From NCBI RefSeq assembly GCF_023554995.1, contig NZ_JAMJPK010000007.1, forward strand, positions 173,615 through 237,614: DNA of 64,000 nucleotides. The letters run 5' to 3'. This stretch comes from Halomonas gemina. GTDB lineage: Bacteria; Pseudomonadota; Gammaproteobacteria; Pseudomonadales; Halomonadaceae. Positions within the stretch are counted from its first letter, which is position 1; each line of letters opens with the position of its first letter. This document shows, piece after piece, positions 34,751 through 44,639 of this stretch. The notes under the pieces were generated by a model. It worked only from the letters and a program-made list of their open reading frames with translations. It did no database searches and was not told the origin of the DNA. Both the position numbers and the translations under genes were made by a program.

Positions 34751-36625
34751 ATGAGTGACAAGAAGAAAGCGATCGAGAACCTCGGCCGCCGCCACTTCCT
34801 GCGCAACAGCGCCGTGACCGGCGTCGCCGGTGCCGGCCTGGCCGGCGGCTTCGGCGCCGGGGCGCTGATGAGCAGCCACGAGGCCCGCGCCGCCGAGAAC
34901 GGCATCGAGGTCGCACCCGGCGAACTCGACGAGTACTACGGCTTCTGGAGCGGCGGTCACCAGGGCGAGGTGCGGGTGCTGGGCATCCCCTCCATGCGCG
35001 AGCTGATGCGCATCCCGGTGTTCAACATCGACAGCGCCACCGGCTGGGGGATCACCAACGAGTCGAAACGCATCCTGGGCGACTCGGCGCGCTTCCTCAA
35101 CGGCGACTGCCACCACCCCCACATTTCCATGACCGACGGACGCTACGACGGCAAGTACCTGTTCATCAACGACAAGGCCAACACCCGGGTGGCACGTATC
35201 CGTCTCGACATCATGAAGACGGACAAGATCACCACCATTCCCAACGTCCAGGCGATCCATGGCCTGCGCCTGCAGAAGGTGCCGCACACCAAGTACGTGT
35301 TCGCCAACGCCGAGCTGCCGATTCCCCAGGTCAACGATGGCCGCGACCTGGAGACGCCGGACAACTACTTCACCATGTTCAACGCCATCGATGCCGAGAG
35401 CATGGAGGTGGCCTGGCAGGTGATCGTCGACGGCAACCTCGACAACACCGACGCCGACTACACCGGCCGCTTCGCCGCCTCCACCTGCTACAACTCCGAG
35501 AAGGGCATGACGCTGGCCGACACCATGCGCGCCGATCGCGACTGGGTGGTGGTGTTCGACATCGAGGCCATCGAGGCCGCCGTGGAGGCCGGTGACCACG
35601 AGACCCTGGGCGACAGCGAGGTGCCGGTGCTCGACGGCCGCAAGGGCTCCAAGCTGACCCGCTACATCCCGGTGCCCAAGAACCCCCACGGCATCAACAC
35701 CTCGCCGGACGGCAAGTACTTCATCGCCAACGGCAAGCTCTCGCCGACCTGCTCGATCATCGCCATCGACAAGCTGCCCGAGCTGTTCGATGACGCCATC
35801 GAGCCCCGCGACACCGTGGTCGGCGAACCGGAGCTGGGCCTGGGGCCACTGCACACCACCTACGATGGCCGCGGCAACGCCTACACCACCCTGTTCATCG
35901 ACAGCCAGGTGGCCAAGTGGAACATCGAGGACGCCATCCGCGCCTACAACGGCGAGGAGGTCAACTACCTGCGCCAGAAGCTGGATGTCCACTACCAGCC
36001 GGGCCACAACCACGCCAGCCTCACCGAGTCCCGGGATGCCGACGGCAAGTGGCTGGTGGTGCTCTCCAAGTTCTCCAAGGACCGCTTCCTGCCGGTGGGT
36101 CCGCTGCACCCGGAGAACGACCAGCTGATCGATATCTCAGGCGAGGAGATGAGGCTGGTCCACGACGGCCCCACCTTCGCCGAACCCCACGACTGCATCC
36201 TGCTGCGCGCCGACCAGCTCAACCCCTCGCGGACCTGGACGCGTGACGACCCCTACTTCGCCGAGACCGTGGCCATGGCCGAGGCGGACGGGGTGACTCT
36301 CGAAAGCGACAACACGGTGATCCGCGACGGCAACCAGGTGCGGGTCTACATGACCTCCATCGCCCCGCAGTTCGGCCTGACCGAGTTCAAGGTCAAGCAG
36401 GGCGACGAGGTCACCGTGGTGGTCACCAACCTCGACCAGGTGGAGGACCTGACCCACGGCTTCGTCATGGTCAATCATGGCGCCTCCATGGAGATCGGCC
36501 CGCAGCAGACGGCCAGCGTCACCTTCACCGCCGACCGCCCCGGGGTGTACTGGTACTACTGCTCCTGGTTCTGCCATGCCATGCACATGGAAATGACGGG
36601 CCGCATGCTGGTCGAGAAGGCCTGA
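34751..36625 (+). CDS. nosZ: Nitrous oxide reductase
   Basis: Periplasmic multicopper enzyme reducing N2O to N2 (624 residues). It has a Tat signal ([10 protein letters not shown], Arg13/14), clade I type. A beta-propeller holds the CuZ site with His in DCHHPHIS and GHNHASL. The C-terminal cupredoxin CuA site is in [12 protein letters not shown] (Cys604, Cys608, His612, Met615). The ATG at 34751 has an AGGAGG site. A strong terminator follows. Confidence 0.98.
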   Translation: MSDKKKAIENLGRRHFLRNSAVTGVAGAGLAGGFGAGALMSSHEARAAENGIEVAPGELDEYYGFWSGGHQGEVRVLGIPSMRELMRIPVFNIDSATGWGITNESKRILGDSARFLNGDCHHPHISMTDGRYDGKYLFINDKANTRVARIRLDIMKTDKITTIPNVQAIHGLRLQKVPHTKYVFANAELPIPQVNDGRDLETPDNYFTMFNAIDAESMEVAWQVIVDGNLDNTDADYTGRFAASTCYNSEKGMTLADTMRADRDWVVVFDIEAIEAAVEAGDHETLGDSEVPVLDGRKGSKLTRYIPVPKNPHGINTSPDGKYFIANGKLSPTCSIIAIDKLPELFDDAIEPRDTVVGEPELGLGPLHTTYDGRGNAYTTLFIDSQVAKWNIEDAIRAYNGEEVNYLRQKLDVHYQPGHNHASLTESRDADGKWLVVLSKFSKDRFLPVGPLHPENDQLIDISGEEMRLVHDGPTFAEPHDCILLRADQLNPSRTWTRDDPYFAETVAMAEADGVTLESDNTVIRDGNQVRVYMTSIAPQFGLTEFKVKQGDEVTVVVTNLDQVEDLTHGFVMVNHGASMEIGPQQTASVTFTADRPGVYWYYCSWFCHAMHMEMTGRMLVEKA

Positions 36626-36637
36626 TACGCCCTTACC

Positions 36638-36671
36638 GGGGCCGGGCCGCCGCCCGGCCCCGCTTTTTTTT
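36638..36671 (+). terminator. Intrinsic terminator after nosZ
   Basis: Arms GGGGCCGGGC and GCCCGGCCCC (10 bp), loop CGCC, then GC and eight T. A textbook terminator placed before nosD, so nosDFYL receives only read-through or has its own promoter. Confidence 0.92.
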
Positions 36672-36683
36672 GTGGAGAGACGC

Positions 36684-38030
36684 ATGACCCGACGACTGCT
36701 TCGCGTCGTCCTGACACCGATTCTTGTCGCCGGGTGGCTCGCGTGGCTGCCCGGCGAGCTGCTGGCCGCCGACTGGACGGCCAGCCCCGGCGAGCCGCTG
36801 CAGCCGCTGATCGAGCGGGCCGCGAGCGGCGACCGCCTAATCCTGCCCGAGGGCCGCTACCCCGGGCCGCTGGTCATCGACCGCAGCCTCACCCTCTCGG
36901 GCGAGCCGGGCGCGGTGATTGACGGCGGCGGCGACGGCCACGCCGTGGTGCTGGAGGCACCGAACATCGTGCTGGAGGACATCGCGGTGGAGAACTGGGG
37001 TGCCGACCTCACCGCCATGGATGCCGGCATCTTCGTGGCACGCAACGCCACCGGCAGTGTGATCCGCGACTCGCGCCTCACGGGCCCCGGCTTCGGCATC
37101 TGGCTCGACGCCGTGGCCGAGGTGCAGGTGCGCGACAACGTGATCCGCGGCGACGCCTCGCTGCGCTCCCAGGATCGTGGCAACGGTATCCACCTGTTCA
37201 ACGTTCGCGACGTCACGGTGGCGGGCAACGACATCCGCCACACCCGCGACGGCATCTACATCGACACCAGCCGCGACAGCCTGCTGCGCGACAATCACAT
37301 GCAGGCGCTGCGCTACGGGGTGCACTACATGTACGCCCACGACAATCGCCTTGAGGGTAACACCACCCGCAATACCCGCACCGGCTACGCGCTGATGCAG
37401 TCCAAGCGACTCGAGGTAATCGGCAACCGCTCGGATGACGACCGCCACTACGGCATCCTGATGAACAACATCACCCACTCGACGCTGCGCGACAACCGCG
37501 TCACCGGTGTCAACCAGCGCCGGGACGCCCAGGGACAGGGCCTGGTCAGCGGTGGCGAGGGTAAGGCGCTGTTCGTCTATAACGCCCAGTACAACCGCTT
37601 CGAGGACAACCGCTTCGCGGCCAGCGATATCGGCATCCATCTGACCGCCGGCTCCGAGGACAACGAACTGGTGGGCAACGCCTTCGTCGAGAATCGCCAG
37701 CAGGTGATGTATGTGGCCACCCGCGCCCAGGAGTGGTCCGAAGGTGGCCGCGGCAACTACTGGAGCGACTACCTCGGCTGGGACCTGGCCGGCGACGGCA
37801 TCGGCGACACCTCCTACGAGCCCAACGACGCCATGGACCGCCTGCTCTGGCGCTACCCGGTGGCGCGGCTGCTGATGCACAGCCCCGCGGTACTGGCCCT
37901 ACGCTGGGTGCAGCGACAGTTCCCGGTGTTCCGCCCCCAGGGGGTCAAGGACAGCCACCCGCTGATGAACGAACCCGCCTTCAATGAATCCGCCTTCCAT
38001 AAACCCGAATGGGGAGACGCCGACGCATGA
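36684..38030 (+). CDS. nosD: NosD, periplasmic copper-site assembly protein
   Basis: Parallel beta-helix protein (448 residues) needed with NosFY to build the CuZ cluster. It has a signal peptide (about 1-31) and repeated right-handed helix rungs such as [21 protein letters not shown] and [19 protein letters not shown]. The ATG at 36684 follows a GGAGA site. It overlaps nosF by four bases. Confidence 0.94.
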   Translation: MTRRLLRVVLTPILVAGWLAWLPGELLAADWTASPGEPLQPLIERAASGDRLILPEGRYPGPLVIDRSLTLSGEPGAVIDGGGDGHAVVLEAPNIVLEDIAVENWGADLTAMDAGIFVARNATGSVIRDSRLTGPGFGIWLDAVAEVQVRDNVIRGDASLRSQDRGNGIHLFNVRDVTVAGNDIRHTRDGIYIDTSRDSLLRDNHMQALRYGVHYMYAHDNRLEGNTTRNTRTGYALMQSKRLEVIGNRSDDDRHYGILMNNITHSTLRDNRVTGVNQRRDAQGQGLVSGGEGKALFVYNAQYNRFEDNRFAASDIGIHLTAGSEDNELVGNAFVENRQQVMYVATRAQEWSEGGRGNYWSDYLGWDLAGDGIGDTSYEPNDAMDRLLWRYPVARLLMHSPAVLALRWVQRQFPVFRPQGVKDSHPLMNEPAFNESAFHKPEWGDADA

Positions 38031-38971
38031 CCGCGGTGATCGATTTCCAGGGCGTGACCCGGCGCGACGGTGGCCTGGTGCGCCTCGACGCCCTCGACCT
38101 CGAGGTGAGCGAGGGCGAGGTACTGGCCCTGCTGGGCCACAACGGCGCCGGCAAGACCACCACCATGCACCTGATCCTCGGGCTGCTCTCGCCGAGTGCC
38201 GGGCGGGTCTCGGTGCTCGGCGGCGCCCCCGACGGCGCCCACGCCGAGACCCTGCGCCGCCGCCTGGGCTACCTGCCGGAGAACGTCAGCTTCTACGAAC
38301 AGTTGAGCGGCCGCGAGGTGCTCGACTACTTCGCGCGGCTCAAGCGGGTCGACCGCCGCCAGGTGGGCGAGTTGCTGGACCAGGTGGGCCTGGGCAACGC
38401 CGCCCATCGGCGCGTGAAGACCTACTCCAAGGGCATGCGTCAGCGCCTCGGTCTGGCCCAGGCGCTGCTCGGCGAGCCGCGACTGCTGCTGCTCGACGAG
38501 CCGACCACCGGCCTCGACCCCGCGGCCACCAGCGACTTCTACGACACGGTGCGCGGCCTGCGCGAGCGCGGCTGCACGGTGCTGCTCTCCTCCCATGTGC
38601 TGCCCGGGGTGGAGCCCTACATCGACCGCGCGCTGATCCTCGGCGGTGGCAAGCGCCTGGCGCTGGGCAGCCTGGATGAGCTGCGCGGGCAGGCCGCCCT
38701 GCCGCTGACCGTGCGCGCCCGCGGCCGCGGCGTCGAGACCCGCCTGGCAGACGAGCTGGCCCGGTGGGACGACCCGCGCATCGAGGCCACCGCCGTCAAC
38801 GGCCACGAGGTGGCGCTCAGCGTGCCAGCGGACGCCAAGCTCGCCGTGCTGCGCCGGCTGATTGACACCGCCGGCATCGAGGACATCGAGCTGCTGCCCC
38901 CCACCCTGGAGCACCTCTACACCCACTTCTCCGCCGGCCTCACGCCCGAGCAACGAGGAGACGCCGAATGA
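38027..38971 (+). CDS. nosF: NosF, ABC-type ATPase
   Basis: Cytosolic ATPase (314 residues) that works with membrane protein NosY and periplasmic NosD. Walker [11 protein letters not shown] (37-46), signature [15 protein letters not shown], Walker [14 protein letters not shown], and switch His in LLSSHVLPG. Starts within the nosD stop (ATGA) and ends overlapping nosY. Confidence 0.94.
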   Translation: MTAVIDFQGVTRRDGGLVRLDALDLEVSEGEVLALLGHNGAGKTTTMHLILGLLSPSAGRVSVLGGAPDGAHAETLRRRLGYLPENVSFYEQLSGREVLDYFARLKRVDRRQVGELLDQVGLGNAAHRRVKTYSKGMRQRLGLAQALLGEPRLLLLDEPTTGLDPAATSDFYDTVRGLRERGCTVLLSSHVLPGVEPYIDRALILGGGKRLALGSLDELRGQAALPLTVRARGRGVETRLADELARWDDPRIEATAVNGHEVALSVPADAKLAVLRRLIDTAGIEDIELLPPTLEHLYTHFSAGLTPEQRGDAE

Positions 38972-39792
38972 ACGCCATCCTGACCATCGCCGGCAAGGAG
39001 TTCCGCGACGGGCTGCGCAACCGCTGGGTGCTGGCCATCGCCCTGGTGCTGGCCTTCCTCGCCGTGGGCATCGCCTGGTTCGGCGCCGCTGCCAGTGGCG
39101 GCCTGGGCTTCACGTCGCTGGCCACCACCCTGGTCAGCCTGGCGACGCTCGCGGTGTTCCTGATCCCGCTGATCGCCCTGCTGCTGGCCTATGACGCCGT
39201 GGTGGGCGAACAGGAGGCGGGCACCCTGCTGCTGCTGCTCACCTACCCGATCAGCCGCACCCAGCTGCTGCTCGGCAAGTTCCTCGGCCACGGCCTGATC
39301 CTCGGCGCCGCCACGGCACTGGGCTTCTCCGTCGCCGGGGCGGTGATCGCATTCGGCGCCGAGGGCGTGGCACTCAGCGAGCTGGCCGCCGGCATGGGCC
39401 TGCTGATCGCCAGCAGCATCCTGCTGGGCTGGGTGTTCATCGCCTTCGCCTACCTGATCAGCGTGTGGGTATCCGAAAAGGCCCGCGCCGCCGGCCTGGC
39501 GCTGGTGGTGTGGTTCCTGTTCGTGCTGGTCTTCGACCTGGGGCTGCTGGCGCTGCTGGTCAGCGTCAAGCAGGGCGGCGACTTGCTGCCCTGGCTGCTG
39601 CTGCTCAACCCCACCGAGTGCTTCCGGCTGATCAACCTGGCCGGCTTCGAGGCCGCTCGCAGCTATACGGGGCTGACCTCCATCGCCGAGGGCAGTGTCT
39701 TCCGCCCCGCCGCGGTCACCGCCATCCTGGTGGCCTGGGTGCTGGTGCCCCTGGGCCTGGCGCTGCTGCGCTTCCGGCGCCGCCCCGCCTGA
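38968..39792 (+). CDS. nosY: NosY, ABC-type membrane permease
   Basis: Inner-membrane subunit of the NosDFY complex (274 residues) with six hydrophobic segments. Typical starting sequence [18 protein letters not shown] and the [24 protein letters not shown] block. Translationally coupled to nosF. Confidence 0.93.
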   Translation: MNAILTIAGKEFRDGLRNRWVLAIALVLAFLAVGIAWFGAAASGGLGFTSLATTLVSLATLAVFLIPLIALLLAYDAVVGEQEAGTLLLLLTYPISRTQLLLGKFLGHGLILGAATALGFSVAGAVIAFGAEGVALSELAAGMGLLIASSILLGWVFIAFAYLISVWVSEKARAAGLALVVWFLFVLVFDLGLLALLVSVKQGGDLLPWLLLLNPTECFRLINLAGFEAARSYTGLTSIAEGSVFRPAAVTAILVAWVLVPLGLALLRFRRRPA

Positions 39793-39839
39793 TCCTGTCG
39801 CCGGCGACATGAACCGATTTGCCGCATGAGACCCACGCC

Positions 39840-40391
39840 ATGAAACGACTCGCCCTGTTGATCGCCCTGCTCGCCAGCCTGCTGCTCTCCGGCTGCAGCG
39901 AGTCCGAGCCCGAGGCGCTGGCCGCCGCCGTGCCCATCGAGGCCGGCGACAGCTGCCATGTCTGCGGCATGCTGATCAGCGAGCACCCCGGCCCCAAGGG
40001 CGAGGCCTTCCTCGACCCGCAGGGCGAGGCGCTGAAGTTCTGCTCCACCATGGACCTGTTCGCCTTCCTCAGGCAGCCCGAGAACGAGACTCGCCTCTCC
40101 CACGCCTATGTCCACGACATCGGGGTGACGCCCTGGGGCCAGCCTTCCGACGAGGCCTTCGTGCTGGCCAGCGAGGCGCTCTACGTGGTGGGCCACGACC
40201 GGCGCGGCGCCATGGGCCATACCCTGGCATCGTTTGCCGAGCGGGCCGACGCCGAGGCGTTCCTCGAGGTCCACGGCGGCGAGCTGGTGAGCTTCGATGA
40301 GATCGACCTCGACCTGCTGGGCCGCCTGGGCCGCGGCGAGCTGGGCGGCGATAGCGACGCGGGCATGGGCGATATGCACGGCCACGAATAA
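39840..40391 (+). CDS. nosL: NosL, copper chaperone lipoprotein
   Basis: Outer-membrane-type lipoprotein (183 residues) delivering Cu(I) to NosD and apo-NosZ. Lipobox LLLSGC (Cys19) and metal-binding CHVCGM (39-44). A His-rich tail (GDMHGHE) may also bind copper. The ATG at 39840 was chosen because the lipoprotein signal begins there. Last recognisable nos gene. Confidence 0.93.
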   Translation: MKRLALLIALLASLLLSGCSESEPEALAAAVPIEAGDSCHVCGMLISEHPGPKGEAFLDPQGEALKFCSTMDLFAFLRQPENETRLSHAYVHDIGVTPWGQPSDEAFVLASEALYVVGHDRRGAMGHTLASFAERADAEAFLEVHGGELVSFDEIDLDLLGRLGRGELGGDSDAGMGDMHGHE

Positions 40392-40474
40392 CCCAGGCGC
40401 GGGGTACCGGGGATAGGCCGGCCCCTTCCAGCGTGCTAGCCTCGGCGCATCGTCGGCCGAGGAAGCGTCACGCC

Positions 40475-41029
40475 ATGCTCTGCATCTCCCGTCTCGCCCA
40501 GTACCTGCTGCTGCCGCTCTGCCTGGCCCTGGCCGGGGCGGCGTCGGCCACCGACTACAACACCGGCGACGTCCAGGCCCATGGCGGCTGGCACTCCCTG
40601 GTGCTGTCGCTGGGCGAGGAGCGCCACTTTCGCGCCATCGACCAGCAGAGCTATAGCGACGCCATCTTCAGCGTCAACGCCAGCTCCGGGGCCTGCGACG
40701 TCCCCTGGCTGGAGCTGCGCGTGGCGCTGGACGAGAACCAGGCCGAGAGCGCCACGGTGAACCGCGTGCCCGCCGACCTGCGCGTCGACCAGGCAACCAT
40801 CCACAGCGGCAGCGCCGCCTTCGTCACCGAACGCGGCGACGATGGCTTCTACGTGCGCTTCGCAGTACCCCACCTGGCGCTGCTGCTCGAGGAGATGGCC
40901 GAGGGCGAGCTGCTGCGCCTGCGCATGATGCGCGGCGAGGACGACCCCTGGTTCATGGTCTTCGGCCTGGCGGGCGCCGGCGAGGCGATCGACCGCCTGC
41001 ACCGCCTGTGCGACGCGAGCGAACGCTGA
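40475..41029 (+). CDS. Exported protein of unknown function downstream of nosL
   Basis: Not recognised. 184 residues from the ATG at 40475, with a signal peptide (LAQYLLLPLCLALAGAASA). The mature part has two Cys (SSGACDVPW and HRLCDASER), which could form a disulfide, and mixed beta-rich sequence. It lies 83 bp after nosL on the same strand, so it may be read with the nos genes, but no functional link is shown. Confidence 0.65.
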   Translation: MLCISRLAQYLLLPLCLALAGAASATDYNTGDVQAHGGWHSLVLSLGEERHFRAIDQQSYSDAIFSVNASSGACDVPWLELRVALDENQAESATVNRVPADLRVDQATIHSGSAAFVTERGDDGFYVRFAVPHLALLLEEMAEGELLRLRMMRGEDDPWFMVFGLAGAGEAIDRLHRLCDASER

Positions 41030-41073
41030 GAGGACCCGCAGCGGGTCCACGGGAATCGAGAGGGGGAGAAGGC

Positions 41074-41439
41074 GTGGCCGTGCTGCTGTTCCACCTGCGC
41101 AACGTGCCCGAGGAGGAGGCCGAGGAGGTGCGCCGGCTGCTCGACGCCGACGGCCTGGACACCTTCGAGACCCGGGCGGGCTTCTGGGGGCTCGGGGTGG
41201 CCGCGATCTGGCTGCGCAACGAGCGCGAGCTTGCCCGGGCCCGTGGGCTGATCGATGCCTACCAGCACGCGCTCGGCGAGCGGGTGCGACGCGAGCATGA
41301 CGCCCTCGCCGAGCGCGGCGAGACCCCCACCCTGTGGCGGCGCCTGGCGCGCCAGCCAATCCGCACGCTGTTGCTCGCCCTGCTCGCCGCCGCCGTGCTT
41401 GCCCTCTCGCTGCTGCCCTTCCTGTGGCTGGCCGGCTGA
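41074..41439 (+). CDS. DUF6164-like small membrane protein
   Basis: Protein of 121 residues starting at a GTG (41074) behind a GGGGGAGAAGG site. The N-terminal part (VAVLLFHLRNVPEEEAEEVR) is a DUF2007-like alpha-beta domain, and there is one C-terminal membrane helix (TLLLALLAAAVLALSLLPFLWL). Function unknown. It follows the exported protein by 44 bp and is convergent with the EAL gene. Confidence 0.75.
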   Translation: MAVLLFHLRNVPEEEAEEVRRLLDADGLDTFETRAGFWGLGVAAIWLRNERELARARGLIDAYQHALGERVRREHDALAERGETPTLWRRLARQPIRTLLLALLAAAVLALSLLPFLWLAG

Positions 41440-41446
41440 CGCCGCC

Positions 41447-42238
41447 TCAGGCGCTCGGCCGGCGGCTCTCGTCGCGCAGTGCCTCCAGCGCGGGCCCCAG
41501 ATCCTCGGCCAGTGCGGCCACCGCCGGCCGCGCATGGAAGTAGCCCTGCTGGCGGGTGATGCCGGCGCGTGCCAGCCATAGTGCCTCCTCCCGGGTCTCC
41601 ACGCCCTCGGCGATCAGCAGGATGTCGAGCTCGTCGGCCAGTCGCTTCACGGCCTGCAGCAGGACCTGGCGGCGACGGTCGCCGTCGCAGCCCATGATCA
41701 GTTCGCGGTCGACCTTGAGGCGATCGGGCGTGAGGTCGGTGAGCAGATCCAGATTGGCGTAGCCGTTGCCGAAGTCGTCCAGCGCCGTGGCGAAGCCCAT
41801 GGCGCGGTAGGCCTCGATGATGCTGCGCAGGTGCTGGCGGTCCCGGACCCGTTCGGTCTCGGTGATCTCGAAGACGATGCGATCGGTGGGAAAGCCGACC
41901 CGTGCCGAGACGTCCAGGGTCGCCTGGATGCAGGCCTCGGGCTCATAGACCGCATTGGGCAGGAAGTTGATCGACAGGTTCTCGCGCATGTCCAGCGCAC
42001 TGGCCATCTCGATGGCCCGCACCCGGCACGCCTGATCGAAGCGGTAGAGCAGGTCGTCGGTGACCTGGGAGAGGACACTCCAGGCCGACTCACCGGCCGG
42101 CCCCCGCACCAGCGCCTCGTAGGTGGTGATCCGCGCCGCGTCCACGTCGACGATCGGCTGGAAGGCCATGGTGAAGTCGAAGGGCAATTCCCCCTCGCAG
42201 CGGCCGCAGTACCCCGCGACTCGCGCACAGCTCGACAT
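41447..42238 (-). CDS. EAL-domain cyclic-di-GMP phosphodiesterase
   Basis: Single EAL domain (263 residues). Catalytic motifs are largely kept: YEALVRG, the Asn of SINFLPN, FEITETE, DDFGNGYANL, LKVDRE, IAEGVET and QGYFHARP, so activity is likely. Ahead of the domain is a short N-terminus with Cys4, Cys11 and Cys14 (CARVAGYCGRCEG), a possible metal or redox site. It is divergent from the phytochrome-diguanylate cyclase gene with a 206-bp shared upstream region. Confidence 0.88.
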   Translation of the reverse strand: MSSCARVAGYCGRCEGELPFDFTMAFQPIVDVDAARITTYEALVRGPAGESAWSVLSQVTDDLLYRFDQACRVRAIEMASALDMRENLSINFLPNAVYEPEACIQATLDVSARVGFPTDRIVFEITETERVRDRQHLRSIIEAYRAMGFATALDDFGNGYANLDLLTDLTPDRLKVDRELIMGCDGDRRRQVLLQAVKRLADELDILLIAEGVETREEALWLARAGITRQQGYFHARPAVAALAEDLGPALEALRDESRRPSA

Positions 42239-42444
42239 CGGCGACTCCTTGTCAGTGCTTGTCGGTCTCCTCCCCGGCAGCCGAAGCCAGGCAAGCGTCG
42301 GTCTGGGCGATAGCCGGCGCCGACGGCGCCACTATCCCAAGCACGAGGCGACGACGCAATCTCCGGCCCGTTGGCACCGGGCAGTTCACCCGCCGCCGGC
42401 AAGCGTGTAGGGTCATCGCCAGACCCCACGAGGAACGCCAGCCC

Positions 42445-44526
42445 TTGAACGCCTCGACACGCTACAGCGATGCCCAGATCGCCGCCGCCCTGGAGGCCTG
42501 CGCACGGGAGCCGGTGCACATTCCGGGGGCCATCCAGCCGGCGGGGTGCCTGATCAGCCTCGATGGCGCCCTGCGCCAGGTCCGGCAGGTCAGTGCCAAT
42601 ATCGAGGCCTTCCTGGGTATCAGCGTGGCAGATGCCCTGGCCGGCGAGCCCAAGGGGGTGCTGGGCACCGAATTGATGGATCTCCTGGACACTGCACTGG
42701 TGAGGCAGGACCAACCGACCTGCGTTCTCACCGCCCGGCGCGATGTGCAGGGCGAACGACGACGCTTCCACGTGGTGGCCTATCACAGTGGCGACTCTAT
42801 CGTCGTGGAACTGGAATACCTGATGTGCCCGGATGGACATCGCCTGCTGGAAAAGGTGAACGATTGGCTGGTCGAGGCGAGGCAAATCGACGACATCGAT
42901 ACCCTTTTCGATGCCCTGACGCGGCGGGTCCAAGAACTCACCGGCCACGAGCGCGTGATGGTCTACCGTTTCGACGAGCAGTGGAACGGCCGCGTGGTCG
43001 CCGAGACCCGTCAGCCCATGGCGGAGAGCTTCCTCGATCACCACTTCCCGGCCAGTGACATTCCTGCCCAGGTCCGCCGGCTCTACGACATCAACCGGGT
43101 GCGCAGCATCCCCGATGCCGCCGCGGAGCCGGTCCCCCTGGTGCCCGCCACTGACCCGCATGATTCCGCCCCGCTGGACCTCTCCCGGGGCGCGCTGCGC
43201 GCCGTCTCCCCCATCCATCAGGAGTACCTGCGCAACATGGGGGTGGGCGCCTCCCTCTCCATCGCCATGCATGACGAGGGACGGCTGTGGGGCCTGCTGG
43301 CCTGTCATGGCCTGGGCCCCATGCCACTGGAGGCCGACCTGCGTGATGCTCTGTGCGCCCTGGCTCAGATCGCCATGCCGCGTATGATGCTGCTGCGCAC
43401 GCGTACCGACACCCGCCTCCTTCACGACATCCACGACAGCAACGAGATTCTCTCAGATGAGAGGGGGCGCCTTCTCGGTCCGGATGGCCTGGTCCAGCGT
43501 CACGGCGCACAATGGCTCGAGCTGCTGGATGCCAATGGCATCGCCCTCGTCACCGGGAAAGAGATCAGTGGTATGGGGGCCCTGCCGGACGAGGAGAATC
43601 TGGTCGCCATGGCCGACTGGCTGAGCCGCCACCAGCGTCACGACACCCCCTGGCACACCCAGTCACTGGCAATGACACCCCTCGCGCCCTGGCAGGAGGG
43701 CGACCTCTGCGGCCTGCTCGCCGTGGCTCTACCCACCGAGCCGAGCCACTGGCTGATGCTCTTTCGCCGCGAGCAGCGACACAGCCGGCGCTGGGCCGGC
43801 AAGCCAGAGGATACCCCCATGATCCGGGACGGGCAGCTGGTCATGACCCCACGCCGTTCCTTCGCCCAGTGGCAGGATGAGGTCAAGGGGCAGAGCCACG
43901 CCTGGCGCGACATCGAGTGCCGTGCCGCCGGAGACCTCACCAAGAACTTGGCCGTCCTGACCTCCAGCCATGAGATCGCCCAGCTCAATGAGAAGCTTCA
44001 TCATGCCAATCGCAAGCTCAAGAGCCTGGCCTACAGCGACAGCCTGACCGGCAGCTGGAACCGCTATCGCATGGAGCAGGCCATCGACGCGGCCCTGAGT
44101 GCCGCCGAGCGCCACGGCCACCCCTGTGCGGTGCTGCTGTTCGACGTGGACCACTTCAAGCAGTTCAACGACACCCATGGCCATGAGGCCGGAGACCGGG
44201 TGCTGGTCGAGATCACCCGGGCCCTGCAGGCCACCCTGCGCGACACTGACACCCTGGGGCGCTGGGGCGGTGAGGAGTTCCTGGTGCTGGCCAGCCACTG
44301 CGAGGGCCAGGGGGCGGTCCACCTGGCGGAACGCCTGCGCCGATGCGTAGAGGACATCGACCTGGCCGAGCTGGGCCGGGTAACCATCAGTATCGGCGTG
44401 GCCAGCTGGCACCCCGGCGACACCCGCAAGCGGCTGGTCGCGCGGGCCGACGAGGCGATGTACCGGGCCAAGGAGAACGGGCGCAACCGCGTGGAGCAGG
44501 CAGCGGGGAGTGCCGCCCAGGCATGA
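42445..44526 (+). CDS. bphP: Bacteriophytochrome with diguanylate cyclase domain
   Basis: Red/far-red photoreceptor making cyclic di-GMP (693 residues from a TTG start with AGGA upstream; longer frames to 42259 have no similarity). PAS domain with biliverdin-binding Cys19 (ACAREPVHIPGAIQP). GAF domain with PASDIPAQVRRLYD. PHY domain with the PRRSF tongue motif. Short coiled-coil linker. GGDEF domain with active RWGGEEF near residue 608. The heme oxygenase at 47572 can supply biliverdin. It pairs functionally with the divergent EAL gene. Confidence 0.9.
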   Translation: MNASTRYSDAQIAAALEACAREPVHIPGAIQPAGCLISLDGALRQVRQVSANIEAFLGISVADALAGEPKGVLGTELMDLLDTALVRQDQPTCVLTARRDVQGERRRFHVVAYHSGDSIVVELEYLMCPDGHRLLEKVNDWLVEARQIDDIDTLFDALTRRVQELTGHERVMVYRFDEQWNGRVVAETRQPMAESFLDHHFPASDIPAQVRRLYDINRVRSIPDAAAEPVPLVPATDPHDSAPLDLSRGALRAVSPIHQEYLRNMGVGASLSIAMHDEGRLWGLLACHGLGPMPLEADLRDALCALAQIAMPRMMLLRTRTDTRLLHDIHDSNEILSDERGRLLGPDGLVQRHGAQWLELLDANGIALVTGKEISGMGALPDEENLVAMADWLSRHQRHDTPWHTQSLAMTPLAPWQEGDLCGLLAVALPTEPSHWLMLFRREQRHSRRWAGKPEDTPMIRDGQLVMTPRRSFAQWQDEVKGQSHAWRDIECRAAGDLTKNLAVLTSSHEIAQLNEKLHHANRKLKSLAYSDSLTGSWNRYRMEQAIDAALSAAERHGHPCAVLLFDVDHFKQFNDTHGHEAGDRVLVEITRALQATLRDTDTLGRWGGEEFLVLASHCEGQGAVHLAERLRRCVEDIDLAELGRVTISIGVASWHPGDTRKRLVARADEAMYRAKENGRNRVEQAAGSAAQA

Positions 44527-44544
44527 GGCGCCGGCCATGAACGG

Positions 44545-44579
44545 CCATGCCCCCGCCGGATCTACCGGCGGGGGCATGG
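44545..44579. terminator. Bidirectional hairpin between bphP and ahpF
   Basis: Arms CCATGCCCCCGCCGG and CCGGCGGGGGCATGG pair perfectly over 15 bp around ATCTA. It is symmetric between two converging genes, fitting a shared terminator. Confidence 0.75.
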
Positions 44580-44639
44580 AATTGGCAGCACCCCGGGCGT
44601 CGACGACGCCCGGGGCAGTGGGTCACCGGTGAATGCGGA

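Noticed and set aside
42259..42444. Longer N-terminus for the phytochrome gene
   Set aside because: The extra 62 residues are Arg-rich and unlike any phytochrome; the PAS domain begins just after the TTG at 42445, which has a ribosome site.
41698..43434. Minus-strand frame of 578 codons spanning the EAL and phytochrome genes
   Set aside because: It crosses two well-supported genes and their promoter region and has no recognisable domain.
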